Program-made: the position numbers and the translations under genes
Notes under the pieces: generated by a model
Database searches by the model: none
What the model was told of the DNA's origin: nothing
Seen by the model: only the letters and a program-made list of their open reading frames with translations
Source of the DNA: Brucepastera parasyntrophica
Lineage (GTDB): Bacteria; Spirochaetota; Spirochaetia; Treponematales; Treponemataceae
NCBI RefSeq assembly: GCF_022376835.1
Contig: NZ_CP084606.1
Coordinates: forward strand, 552,501 to 616,500
Length of the DNA stretch: 64,000 nt
Reading direction: 5' to 3'
Shown here: piece by piece, positions 28,605 to 37,683 of the stretch
How the letters are laid out: each line of letters starts with the position of its first letter
Numbering within the stretch: position 1 is the stretch's first letter

Positions 28605-28740
28605 AAGTTTTTCCGTACAAGCAGTATAGCGTATTTCAGCCGTATTGTCCAAAGTAATCTGTTCAATGCCTGGAATAAAAGACTGTATCGGACAGATTTG
28701 CCGGCCGCAGTTTCCGGGCTGGAAATTACAGCCAGTTTAT

Positions 28741-29133
28741 TTACTCAACCCCGGTAATATCCAGATAGCGTTCGAATTCTCCGGTACGGGTAAAAAGTTT
28801 GCAGACTATCTGGTCCGACTCCTCGGCAAACTGGATGGTATATTTATAATAATCATCCACATAACCGGAAGTGCCGTTATAGGTTTTGTCTTTATATGTA
28901 AAAGAAAAATAGCATGTACCGGTATTTTTTGCAAATAGATTAATTTCAGACTGCGGAGGGATTTCTTTCGGGAAATCTATCTGAGAATGCTCTTTAAATC
29001 TTTCATCAACTGTTTCCAGCACTACTGATTCAGGTGCCGAGTTTTTAAAGGTTACGGTTATCTGACTGTCCCATCCGAAGGAACAGCAGCTTACATACAG
29101 CGTCAGCAATAGTAAAGGAAAGACCTTATACAA
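28741..29133 (-). CDS. small secreted lipoprotein, unknown function
   Basis: About 130 residues. A TTG start at 29133 is chosen because GGGGAGGA lies five bases upstream and it places the hydrophobic segment YKVFPLLLLTLYVSC at the N-terminus. The lipobox-like YVSCC gives a lipidated Cys. The mature part is beta-rich (ITVTFKNSAPESVVLETVD, FSFTYKDKTYNGTSGYVDD). It resembles no family I can name. It is 150 bases downstream of the DUF6973 lipoprotein and separated from it by a hairpin. Confidence 0.6.
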   Translation of the reverse strand: MYKVFPLLLLTLYVSCCSFGWDSQITVTFKNSAPESVVLETVDERFKEHSQIDFPKEIPPQSEINLFAKNTGTCYFSFTYKDKTYNGTSGYVDDYYKYTIQFAEESDQIVCKLFTRTGEFERYLDITGVE

Positions 29134-29214
29134 AATATCCTCCCCGGGAAAACCATGTTCCCGATTGATAACAGCCGCCCGCAATTTACAGCGGCTGAAA
29201 ATATATAATCCGTC

Positions 29215-29259
29215 TTTCATGAAACAGCCGGATGCTTCCCAAAAAGCTGTTTCATGAAA
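29215..29259 (-). other. intercistronic stem-loop
   Basis: TTTCATGAAACAGC (29215-29228) and GCTGTTTCATGAAA (29246-29259) form 14-bp perfect arms with a 17-base loop. It sits between the DUF6973 lipoprotein and the small lipoprotein. No T run follows on the minus strand, so mRNA processing or stabilisation is as likely as termination. Confidence 0.5.
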
Positions 29260-29281
29260 ACCTTATAAGGACAGGACCCTC

Positions 29282-30378
29282 TTAATAGGTGTTCGCGTCA
29301 GGAATAATATACACCATTTCATCCGCGTGAATGGCCCTGATCTGTGTTTTTGCGGTCCCGGCAGGTAAGGCCCTGTCGACAAAATACGCGTTCACTGCCT
29401 TGGGTTTCATTGCCTTCGCGGCCGTATCATAGGAAGGCTCGCTCACGCCCGTTTCTATCTTGAACCAGAGGATTTTGGTATATTTTTTTGAGGCGGCGCT
29501 GTCATAATACCGCAAGCCCACATTGTTGTTGTGGAGGTCCATCTCGCTTGGGGTTCCTTCATATTTGCTGCCAGCTTCATGGGCGGTGCTGAATGCCGCT
29601 GCCCAGCCGAGTTTATGTTTTTTGAGGCCCCAGCCTTCCTTCGCCATGGTAATACATAATATCGCGTGCCGGAAAGCGTCGGACTTGTCGTCCGTCCGTT
29701 TGGCGGCGCCCATATATTTCAGGGTAAGTTCATAGGCCTTGTCCCGCTGTTTTACCAGCGTAAGCGCGCTGAACGGATAGCACAGCATCGCGGCTATTTC
29801 ATAAATAGTAACATTATTGCTGTTATAAAAAACGGCGTCATCCTCAAATTTGACACCCCGCGCCGCGGGGTCTTCATATATTCCGGTAAGCACATTTCGC
29901 ATTGAAAGGGCGGAGAGCTGGTCAAGATAAATATCCTGGATTGTTTCCCATTCATTCATGATTTCTTCTTCGGTCAGATCGGGGAAGTCCTCGCAGACCC
30001 GGAGAATATCTTCTTCGGTCGGCTCAAGAAGGTCGGGGAGCTGTACCGAGTCAACGGCCGCCTGAATTAAATCCGATGTATTTTCACCGGTCATTGCGGT
30101 CCGCATGTTTGGACTTACTGCCCTTCCATACTGTTCGGATAACAGGGAAGCAAGCTTTTCGGCACGGTCTTCAAAGGTAAGGCCAATGTCGGAGGCCTCG
30201 ACACCATCATACATAGCCACTCTCATTTCACCTAATGGGGTAGCAACTGTTTTCAGCGAAGTGCCAACCGGTTTCAGTTTAGCACTGGAGCCGGTATCCG
30301 GCAAGAGCGCATTGCGGCAGGAGTTTACAAGTAAAATACCTGCCACTACAAAAAAGACTAAAAATAATTTTTCTCATA
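29282..30378 (-). CDS. DUF6973-domain lipoprotein; frameshifted signal peptide
   Basis: About 365 residues. ATG 30378 follows AGGAG. Adding one base to the run at 30350-30355 gives a lipoprotein signal, MRKIIFSLFFVVAGILLVNSC. The C-terminal domain has DAFRHAILCITMAKEGWGL and, after a gap, FSTAHEAGSKYEG and MDLHNNNVGLRYY. These His-Glu-rich motifs are typical of DUF6973, whose members are found in secreted and toxin-like proteins. The N-terminal half is helical with many acidic residues. Enzymatic activity is unproven. It is probably on the outer membrane or cell surface. Confidence 0.7.
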
Positions 30379-30576
30379 TTTTTTCTCCTTTTTCATAATT
30401 TTAAAAATTATTTTTTTACACATACCCTTTTTTTCTGCCTGTGTCAATGAAAATATAAAACAAGAAACACAATTTTCTGAAAAAAACACGAAATTTCCTG
30501 TAGTATTTGGTTAAAACCATCTAAATTCTTTGACTTTCCAAGCTGGAAATGGTTTCCGGCAGGTCTTATCGGGTTT

Positions 30577-30640
30577 AAAAGTTTACACATAATGATGTGT
30601 AAACTTTTATAAAGTGTATAGTATCTATACACTTTATAAA
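30577..30640. promoter_or_regulatory. two adjacent palindromes, one matching the vapBC operator
   Basis: AAAAGTTTACACAT-AATG-ATGTGTAAACTTTT (30577-30608) has 14-bp perfect arms. It contains TTACACAT-N4-ATGTGTAA, the same core as the vapBC operators at 11.49-11.54 kb. A second palindrome with 16-bp arms, TTTATAAAGTGTATAG (30606-30621) and its complement (30625-30640), overlaps it by three bases. They lie next to a degraded PIN-toxin gene. Confidence 0.6.
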
Positions 30641-30697
30641 GAAGGAAAGTATCCAGCAAAATAAGGATAAAAAGAGAAACAAACAATTACATCGAAA

Positions 30698-30840
30698 TCA
30701 TTTCACTACTTCAATCTTCTCTTTCTCCGCCAGGACCAGCAATTTTTCATCCAAGGACATCAGGGCAGTCCCTGTTCTTCGGGCAGGGTGAAATAAAGCA
30801 TATCATAAGGCTGAAAGATTTAATTGAATAGACTCATTTA
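30698..30840 (-). pseudogene. remnant of a PIN-domain toxin gene
   Basis: Three frames together read like the C-terminal half of a VapC-type PIN protein: NLSA, then YDMLYFTL, then ARRTGTALMSLDEKLLVLAE and KEKIEVVK before a stop. The match to the typical YDALYLALARRTG-LVTLDEKL pattern is clear, but shifts occur at two places within 60 bases, and stops block the upstream part. This is more decay than a single sequence error. No antitoxin gene is readable beside it. The wider interval 30379-31027 holds no other gene I can support. Confidence 0.5.
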
Positions 30841-31027
30841 ACGATTATGTATTATTCTCGGAAATATCAACAAATTCATCTATATTGAAGGCCTATTTTT
30901 TGAAAGATTTTTCCATAGCTTCCTTAAGGCAGAATAATACCCCTGCACACTTTGTATTTATATGCTATAATCAAGACGTATTTAAATTACACAACAGGGT
31001 CCCGTCTATTCCGGATCAGGGAGTTTT

Positions 31028-31113
31028 ATTGTCAGATAATGTAAATTATTTGACAATTTCCGATTGTAAGTGTTTCTGATATAAAAAATTAGTTAATTCT
31101 TTATATCAGAAAC
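31028..31113 (+). promoter_or_regulatory. structured leader element, copy B (upstream of KDPG aldolase)
   Basis: The first hairpin pairs ATTGTCA with TGACAAT and ATAAT with ATTAT (31028-31057). After a linker TTCCGATTGTAAGT, the second hairpin has 14-bp arms GTTTCTGATATAAA and TTTATATCAGAAAC (31072-31113). The ribosome site AAAGGTG and the ATG (31133) follow. The whole block aligns over about 85 bases with copy C on the other strand at 22302-22386. Confidence 0.7.
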
Positions 31114-31132
31114 ATAACGTAAAGGTGTATAT

Positions 31133-32089
31133 ATGACTTCGGTTTTACAGGAACTTGGGACAACAGGACTTATACCGGTAATTAAAATTGAAGACGCTTC
31201 AAAGGCGGCGGGGCTTGCCCGCGCGCTCCATGAAGGCGGCCTGAATTGCGCGGAAATAACTTTCAGGACTGAAGCTGCCGCTGAAGCCATACAGCGCATA
31301 CGGAAAGAAGCCCCCTCCATGATCGTCGGTGCGGGAACGGTTATCAGCATTGATCAGGCCCGGCAGGCTGCCGAGGCCGGAGCGCAGTTTGTGGTATCGC
31401 CCGGGTTTTCCGCCTCGGTCGTTGACTGGTGTATAGAAAGGAACATGCCCGTTATCCCAGGCGTTAATAATCCCTCCCATATCCAGGAGGCCCTCGAAAA
31501 AGGCCTTACCGTTCTGAAGTTTTTTCCGGCTGAGGCGTCCGGGGGAATCGCCATGCTTCAGGCTTTTGCCGGACCTTTTCCCCAGGTCAGTTTTATACCG
31601 ACCGGCGGAATTTCCCCTGAAAACATCGGGGCCTATCTCAGGCTGCCGAATGTACATTCGGCGGGCGGAAGCTGGATGGCAGGGACCGATCTTATCGCCT
31701 CGGAAGACTGGGAAAAAATCACCGGACTTTCCCGGGAGGCGGCCCTCGCGGTCCAGGGTTTCAGTTTTGCACATATAGGCATAAATCAGAAAAATGAAGC
31801 TGAAGCGCTGGAAACGTCCCGGCTTTTCAGTCTGTTCGGATTCACTCCCCGCGACAACAGGATTTCCTGGTTCAATACTAATTTCATTGAAGTAATGAAC
31901 GGTCCCGGCGAAGGCGGCCATGGTCATATAGGAATAAAATGCATCAGTATTGAGCGTTCCCTTGCCTATCTTGAAAAATTAGGCTTCCATCCCGTCGAAG
32001 AAACGGCCCGGCGGAAAAACGGAAAACTGAGTCTGGTTTTTCTGGACAGGGAAATAGGCGGATTTGCCGTACATCTTGTGCTGAACTGA
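31133..32089 (+). CDS. eda: KDPG/KHG aldolase fused to a VOC (glyoxalase-like) domain
   Basis: 318 residues. Residues 1-205 are a class I KDPG aldolase: catalytic Glu in CAEITFRTEAA (about 43), and Schiff-base Lys in LTVLKFFPAEASGG (about 130), then FIPTGGIS. It cleaves KDPG to pyruvate and glyceraldehyde-3-phosphate. Residues about 215-318 look like a vicinal-oxygen-chelate fold (FSFAHIGINQKNEAEALETS, GHGHIGIKCISIERSLAYL). The extra domain's substrate is unknown. The gene carries the structured leader. It complements KDG kinase at 27.6 kb. Confidence 0.85.
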   Translation: MTSVLQELGTTGLIPVIKIEDASKAAGLARALHEGGLNCAEITFRTEAAAEAIQRIRKEAPSMIVGAGTVISIDQARQAAEAGAQFVVSPGFSASVVDWCIERNMPVIPGVNNPSHIQEALEKGLTVLKFFPAEASGGIAMLQAFAGPFPQVSFIPTGGISPENIGAYLRLPNVHSAGGSWMAGTDLIASEDWEKITGLSREAALAVQGFSFAHIGINQKNEAEALETSRLFSLFGFTPRDNRISWFNTNFIEVMNGPGEGGHGHIGIKCISIERSLAYLEKLGFHPVEETARRKNGKLSLVFLDREIGGFAVHLVLN

Positions 32090-32277
32090 AAACTGAGTCC
32101 CGCCGTTTTTCATAAATATTTGTTGAAGTTCCTGCATAAAAAATAGTATATTTTATTTGTCCGCCAAGGTTAAAACAGCGTTTCGCGGATTTGTCTGCAT
32201 ACAAGTCGTTTTTCAGCGGAAGTTATTCGAAAACCGGAATTCCTGAATAACTTTATTCTATAATATAGAGGTTAGTG

Positions 32278-32966
32278 TTGGAAAAAATTACGGCAACCCT
32301 GAAAGAGGTCCTGTATGGAGTCATACCCATACTGCTCCTGATAACTCTGCTTCAATTTACCATAGCCCGCCTGCCCTGGGAATTTTATTTCAATTTTCTC
32401 GGAGGGACCGTTCTGTTAACGGTAGGACTAACCATGTTTTTGATTGGACTGGAAATCGGGTTTATCCCGTTCGGCGAATCGTTCGGGGCCTCTCTTGTAA
32501 AAGGCGGCAAAATGCGGACAATCCTTTTGTTCGGTTTTATTATCGGACTTGTTGTGACCCTTCCGGAACCCGATGTGCAGGTACTGGCGGCCCAGGCTGA
32601 TGCCTATCTGGAAAACATAGATAAACCGGTACTTATTCTTGGTATAGCGGTCGGGGTCGGGATTTTTGTCGCTCTTGCTCTTTTCCGTATTTTCACCGGA
32701 ATCAGTGTCAAATATATTTTGACGGGGGCTACCTTCTGATATTTATTCTGCTGGCTTTTTGTCCGCCCGAATTCGCGAGTCTTGCCTTTGATGCGGGAGG
32801 CGTGACTACAGGGTCTCTGACCGTGCCTTTTATTATGTCCATGGGCGTCGGCGTCGCTTCGGTAACGGCAAAAAACAGCGAATCGGCGAATAATTTCGGG
32901 ATTCTTGCCATTGCTTCGCTCGGGCCCGTTATCACACTGCTTATTATGGGGATAGTGAATAAATGA
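32278..32966 (+). CDS. DUF1538 membrane protein, first of a pair; frameshifted
   Basis: About 229 residues after adding one G to the G5 run at 32724-32728. Six or more membrane segments are visible. DUF1538 motifs include TVGLTMFLIGLEIGFIPFGE, VTLPEPDVQVLAAQ and, after the repair, FASLAFDAGGVTTGSLTVPF. A TTG start at 32278 follows GAGG with good spacing. The stop overlaps the next ATG (ATGA). DUF1538 proteins are putative transporters of unknown substrate. The repair supports a single coupled pair. Confidence 0.78.
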
Positions 32967-33697
32967 TAAGAGTTCTGTTTGAAGGCTATACAGACGTATT
33001 AAAGGAAACCGCTATTGCCCTTCTTCCTGTTTTGCTGATTTTTACGGTATATCATATTTTTTACCTTAAAGTGAACCGGCGATATTTTATAAAAATATCG
33101 CTGGGTGTAGCGATAGCCTTTGTCGGGCTGACTCTGTTTCTGCAGGGTGTGAATGTGGGTTATATCCCGGTAGGGACAGCTATCGGAGAAAAACTTGCGG
33201 CGCTTCCATACCGGTGGATACTGATCCCCATAGGCTTTTTCCTGGGCTTTACCGTAACCACGGCCGAGCCCTCAGTGCATGTGCTGGTACAGGAGATTGA
33301 TAAGGTAACAAGCGGAGCCCTTCCCAAAAAAGTAATGTTTATGACGCTTTGTCTCGGAGTTGCGGTGGCTATCGCGCTGGCAATGCTGAAGATTCTTCTG
33401 GGGCTTTCCCTGTGGTATTTCCTTATACCCGGATACGCTCTGGCAATACTGCTTGCCTATCTTGTTCCGCCGGTATTTACGTCCATAGCTTTTGACTCGG
33501 GCGGGGTTGCGACAGGGACCATGACGGCAACATTTCTTCTTTCCCTGGCAATCGGCGCCGCAAATCAAATAGAAACGGCAAACCCTCTGACAGACGGTTT
33601 TGGTATTATTGCCCTGGTCGCAATGGTGCCTATTTTAACTGTTTTGGGTTTGGGGCTCATTTATCGATATAAAGAATACAGGAAGAAACGTGTATGA
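32963..33697 (+). CDS. DUF1538 membrane protein, second of a pair
   Basis: 244 residues with about seven membrane segments. It repeats the family motifs VGLTLFLQGVNVGYIPVGT, FTVTTAEPSVHVLVQEID and FTSIAFDSGGVATGTMTATF. The conserved Asp-Ser-Gly-Gly and Glu-Pro residues lie in helices and could line a transport path. It overlaps both neighbours by four bases, so it is translationally coupled. With the first DUF1538 it would form a two-subunit membrane complex regulated by the PII-like protein that follows. Confidence 0.82.
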   Translation: MIRVLFEGYTDVLKETAIALLPVLLIFTVYHIFYLKVNRRYFIKISLGVAIAFVGLTLFLQGVNVGYIPVGTAIGEKLAALPYRWILIPIGFFLGFTVTTAEPSVHVLVQEIDKVTSGALPKKVMFMTLCLGVAVAIALAMLKILLGLSLWYFLIPGYALAILLAYLVPPVFTSIAFDSGGVATGTMTATFLLSLAIGAANQIETANPLTDGFGIIALVAMVPILTVLGLGLIYRYKEYRKKRV

Positions 33698-34044
33698 ACA
33701 TTTGCTATGAACAATTTGACTTGATTGTGGGTATTGTAAAAAAAGGCGAAGCCGAAATACTCATGGACCACGCAAAGGCCGCAGGTGCGGAAGGGGGAAC
33801 CATCCTGAACGGACGGGGAACAGGGACTGATGAAGGCATGAAAATCTTCGGGGTTGCATTTCAGCCGGAAAAAGAAGTGATCCTTATACTGACTGATAAG
33901 ACAAAATCCGACGCGGTTTTCCAGGCTGTGTATGACGCCGGCGATCTTGAAAAGCCGGGAAACGGTATCTGCTTTGTAATCGGCGTGCCAAAGGCCGCCG
34001 GTATTGTCAGTATTCCTGATAGCGGACCGGAAAAGAAGGCATAA
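33694..34044 (+). CDS. PII-like regulatory protein
   Basis: 116 residues with the compact beta-alpha-beta PII fold: FDLIVGIVKKGEAEILMDHA, then AAGAEGGTILNGRGTGT and EVILILTDKTKSDAVFQAV. Loop sequence differs from GlnB, with no Tyr for uridylylation visible. The start overlaps the DUF1538 gene by four bases. It probably binds a nucleotide or other effector and gates the DUF1538 proteins, by analogy with AmtB-GlnK and other transporter-PII pairs; direct evidence is lacking. Confidence 0.75.
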   Translation: MNICYEQFDLIVGIVKKGEAEILMDHAKAAGAEGGTILNGRGTGTDEGMKIFGVAFQPEKEVILILTDKTKSDAVFQAVYDAGDLEKPGNGICFVIGVPKAAGIVSIPDSGPEKKA

Positions 34045-34170
34045 GCCGGACAAAATGGGACATGTACATATTTTGTACAGTTTTAGTTAAAAAAAAATCC
34101 GGTATCTTTATGTATTATGTTGCGTTTTTTTGCTAGCCAGAATGTATATTAGTGGGGTATACTGAGGTTT

Positions 34171-35211
34171 ATGGATATTGACCAGTATTTATACGATCAG
34201 GATCCGGCGGGAAATTCAGGCCGGAAAGATGATTCGTATTCAACCGATATTGTTGCGCTTAATACAAATGAACGCTCTCTGGTTAACCGGGTTCTGGAAA
34301 ACCTCCGTATCTACTCTCCGGAAACAATGGTCGCCGTTGCCACCAGAATAATGGATCTTGAGCGTTTATCAGTTTCCATATCACGGTATCCTGCAATGCA
34401 GGAAACAGCTGTTCTTGCTTCGTCGCCGCGGACATCAGAAACGCTTATCGACGCCCTGTGTAAAATAGGCGACGGCGACAGGCTCCTCAATTTACCGACC
34501 AAGGCTATTCTTGGCCAGGGCTTTCTTGTTGCGAAGTTCCATGTTTTCGCCTCGATTACCAAGGTCGCCGTCAATTCTTTTTTTTCCGAAGAAGAAATTG
34601 AAGAACTCCGGAAGGCGAATCTGACCATTATGTTTACCCTTATGGCTGAAGATGTATATATGGCCATTCTCGATGACCCGAATTTAAATGATGATGTCCG
34701 CAGGGATGTTGCGGAGTCGCTTGCGGAACTGTGGGAACACCGGCTTGACCAGCATGTAACCAGCCTGGCTCCGGTCCTTGACGCCATATGGAGCGTCCGT
34801 GACCAGATCATGCCCAATTTCGGAACCATGATAGGGACCAGTGAACTTCTGCTTCTTTCCATCGGCCTTGACGATGACTGGCATGACTTTATTTCCACCC
34901 GGATTGCAGATCCTGATATCGCCTCTTCCATGGAAGAATTTCTGTTCGGATTATCCTATGAAGATATAAATTATATCAGAAAGGAACTGAAATCCCGCGG
35001 CCTGTCCGCCATAGGAAGGGATGAGGTTCCTGATCTTATCGGCCGGACCCCCCATCTCGGAAAAGAAGATCCCCGGACTTTTTACCGGGCATATACACAA
35101 CGCCGTCATAATGCGGACGCGCGCAAGAGGCTTTCAGCTCCCGGGCCGAAAAAAACACTGGAAGATCATTACATGCAGTTCATTTTCGAAAAAAACAGGG
35201 AGAAAAAATAG
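34171..35211 (+). CDS. conserved spirochaete-type hypothetical protein
   Basis: 346 residues, soluble, mostly helical and acidic in the middle. It has no signal, membrane segment or catalytic motif that I can name. Blocks such as LERLSVSISRYPAMQETAVL and FLFGLSYEDINYIRKELKSR suggest a scaffold-like all-alpha fold. It ends one base before the ATG of a XRE-cupin regulator, so the two are probably co-transcribed. Function is unknown. Confidence 0.65.
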   Translation: MDIDQYLYDQDPAGNSGRKDDSYSTDIVALNTNERSLVNRVLENLRIYSPETMVAVATRIMDLERLSVSISRYPAMQETAVLASSPRTSETLIDALCKIGDGDRLLNLPTKAILGQGFLVAKFHVFASITKVAVNSFFSEEEIEELRKANLTIMFTLMAEDVYMAILDDPNLNDDVRRDVAESLAELWEHRLDQHVTSLAPVLDAIWSVRDQIMPNFGTMIGTSELLLLSIGLDDDWHDFISTRIADPDIASSMEEFLFGLSYEDINYIRKELKSRGLSAIGRDEVPDLIGRTPHLGKEDPRTFYRAYTQRRHNADARKRLSAPGPKKTLEDHYMQFIFEKNREKK

Positions 35212-35790
35212 ATGGCCACACGGAAAACTCCATTTCGTGTAGGAGAAAAACTGAGAGCAATACGTGAGCGCAAGGGTTATACGTTGAAAGTGGTCGCGCA
35301 GGCCGCGGGCGTGAGTGAAAGTCTTGTGTCCCAGATAGAACGAAACCGGGTCTCTCCCGCCATTGATACCCTGCTCGCTCTGGCAGATGCGCTGGAAATC
35401 GATCTTGAATACCTGTTTTCTGAACACCGCCGAAACCGTCCGGTCCGGCTGATAACCGAGGAAAACCGCAGGCAGATTACGGAAAACAATGTGCGGTATG
35501 AGGAAATTGTACAGCCTCTCGAAACCGACGGCTCCCATGCTATTGAGGCTTACTATATCAGCATTCCGCCCAATAGCGAAACGAACCGAGGTTCATACGG
35601 CCATCTGGGAAGGGAATTCGGTATTGTCACTGAAGGAGAAGGAGAACTGCACTATGAGACCAATGTGTATATCCTGAAAAAAGGCGACAGTATTTCCTTT
35701 TCAGCAACCGCTCCTCATACTCTTGTCAACACCGGCGAAACAGTTTTCAGGGCATTGTGGGTTGTAACTCCGCCCCAGCGGTTTTCGTAA
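35212..35790 (+). CDS. XRE-family transcription regulator with cupin domain
   Basis: 192 residues. A helix-turn-helix of XRE type lies at about 10-65 (LRAIRERKGYTLKVVAQAAG, SESLVSQIERNRVSPAIDTL), then a small-molecule-binding cupin at about 115-185 (EFGIVTEGEGELHYETNVY, LKKGDSISFSATAPHTLVN). It would repress or activate genes in response to a bound ligand; its target is unknown. The upstream 346-residue gene is adjacent. The ribosome site AGGGAGAAA overlaps that gene's end. Confidence 0.88.
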   Translation: MATRKTPFRVGEKLRAIRERKGYTLKVVAQAAGVSESLVSQIERNRVSPAIDTLLALADALEIDLEYLFSEHRRNRPVRLITEENRRQITENNVRYEEIVQPLETDGSHAIEAYYISIPPNSETNRGSYGHLGREFGIVTEGEGELHYETNVYILKKGDSISFSATAPHTLVNTGETVFRALWVVTPPQRFS

Positions 35791-35943
35791 GGCGCCCGCC
35801 CGGGACTTTCCGGATAAGCCACACAAACCTGATTTGATACCCGGTCAGAATGTCCGGAAAAATAAAACCTTGCAAAAAAGCCGATTCTTTTATACCTTGA
35901 GTATATGGCCCTTTCCGGCCGCATATACTTTTTGGAGTTTTTT

Positions 35944-37683
35944 TTGTTCAAACTTGCCAGGTTTCTCAAACCGTATAAAATTCAGCTTATTCTCGGCCCC
36001 GCAGCGAAACTGGTTGAGGCTGTTTTTGAGCTGGTCCTGCCTCTTTTGATGGCGGACCTGATTGATACCGGAATCAAAACAGGAAACAGCGAATATATCA
36101 TTACCAAATGTATCCAGATGGCAGTCGTTTCAGCTATTGGGCTACTTTGCGCCCTTTTTTGCCAGTATTCAGCTTCTATCGCCTCACAGGGATTTGGAAC
36201 TTCCCTGCGTTCGGCGCTTATGGAAAAGATCAATACTTTTTCATTTGCGGAAATGGAGCGTTACGGGACTACTACACTGGTTAACCGTTCAACGAATGAC
36301 GTGAACCAGTTACAGCTTGCTGTGGCCATGTTAATCCGGCTGGTTATCCGGGCGCCCTTTCTGTGTATCGGCGGCATCATTATGGCAATACGGATTGACT
36401 GGAAGCTTGCCGTTATTCTGCTCATTTTTATTCCCGTGTTTATACTGATACTCTATCTTATCATGAAGAAAACGATTCCGTTGTATAAATCCGTGCAGAA
36501 AAAGCTTGATGCCCTGTCCCTTGTACTGCGTGAAAATCTGACCGGTGTCAGGGTTATCCGGGCATTTAACCGCTCCGTTGATGAACGGGAACGTTTCAGG
36601 AAAGCAAACAGGGACTGGATGGATACCGCAATACAGGCCGGTAAAATATCCGCCCTCATGTCGCCTCTTACCCTGCTTATTATGAATATGGCAGCCCTGC
36701 TTATCATCTGGATCGGCGGGTTCAGGGTTGACGGAGGTAATCTGACTCAGGGTCAGTTGATAGCCTTTATCAATTATATTACCCAGATTATGCTGGCGCT
36801 TATTGTTGTCGCTAATCTTGCAGTACTGTTTAACCGGGCTTTTGCCTCTGCGCAGCGTGTAAATGAAATTCTGGAAACACAGCCTTCAATAATCACCGGA
36901 CAGAACGCAGTCACTGTCCTGCCGGAAGACAACGGGAAAAAGGCTGTCATAGAATTCAAAAATGTTTCCTTTGCGTATACAGGCGAAGGTCAGCCGGCCC
37001 TGAAGGATATATCATTTTCCGCCGAGAGTGGAAGTACAATAGGTATTATCGGCGGGACCGGCGCTGGCAAATCGACATTGATTAATCTGATACCCCGTTT
37101 TTATGACGTCTCGGAAGGGACTGTATATGTCGAAGGAATAGATGTAAAAAAATATGACCAGAACGTTCTCCATGATGCAATAGGCATGGTTCCGCAAAAA
37201 GCTTCCCTGTTTTCAGGAACCATACGGGAAAATATTTTATGGGGAAAAAGAGACGCTCAGCAAAGCGAAATTGAACAGGCGGCGGAAATATCCCAGGCGG
37301 CGGAATTTATTGAAAGAATGCCGCTGAAATATAATACGGAAATTTCGCAGGGAGGAAAAAATCTTTCCGGCGGACAGCGGCAGCGTCTGACTATTGCCAG
37401 GGCCGTAATAAAAAAGCCTGTTATTCTTATTCTCGATGACAGTTCAAGCGCTCTTGATTATATGACCGATTTTAAACTCAGAACAGCTCTCAGAAAACTT
37501 GAGACCGGAGTTACCCTGATTGTTTCCCAGAGGGTAAACGCTGTAAAAGACGCTGACAGGATACTGGTTCTCGATGACGGCAGACTGGCCGGATCAGGGA
37601 GCCATGAACAGCTGTTTAAGGAAAATCAGGTTTACAGGGAAATTTGTCTGTCCCAGAATATTACGGTGGATAAAAAAATATGA
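35944..37683 (+). CDS. ABC exporter half-transporter, degenerate site subunit
   Basis: About 579 residues. TTG at 35944 is chosen because GGAG lies six bases upstream and the protein then begins FKLARFLKPYK, the usual start of this family. Six membrane helices cover about 15-300. The nucleotide-binding domain has Walker A GGTGAGKST, signature LSGGQRQRL and Walker B VILILDDSSSALD, in which the catalytic Glu is Asp. That marks the degenerate site of heterodimeric exporters. It overlaps the partner gene by four bases. The substrate is unknown (drug or lipid-like). Confidence 0.88.
   Translation: MFKLARFLKPYKIQLILGPAAKLVEAVFELVLPLLMADLIDTGIKTGNSEYIITKCIQMAVVSAIGLLCALFCQYSASIASQGFGTSLRSALMEKINTFSFAEMERYGTTTLVNRSTNDVNQLQLAVAMLIRLVIRAPFLCIGGIIMAIRIDWKLAVILLIFIPVFILILYLIMKKTIPLYKSVQKKLDALSLVLRENLTGVRVIRAFNRSVDERERFRKANRDWMDTAIQAGKISALMSPLTLLIMNMAALLIIWIGGFRVDGGNLTQGQLIAFINYITQIMLALIVVANLAVLFNRAFASAQRVNEILETQPSIITGQNAVTVLPEDNGKKAVIEFKNVSFAYTGEGQPALKDISFSAESGSTIGIIGGTGAGKSTLINLIPRFYDVSEGTVYVEGIDVKKYDQNVLHDAIGMVPQKASLFSGTIRENILWGKRDAQQSEIEQAAEISQAAEFIERMPLKYNTEISQGGKNLSGGQRQRLTIARAVIKKPVILILDDSSSALDYMTDFKLRTALRKLETGVTLIVSQRVNAVKDADRILVLDDGRLAGSGSHEQLFKENQVYREICLSQNITVDKKI

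Noticed and set aside
30444..30686. 80-codon minus-strand frame over the palindromes at 30.6 kb
   Set aside because: It is hydrophobic and AT-rich by composition and crosses the two operator palindromes.
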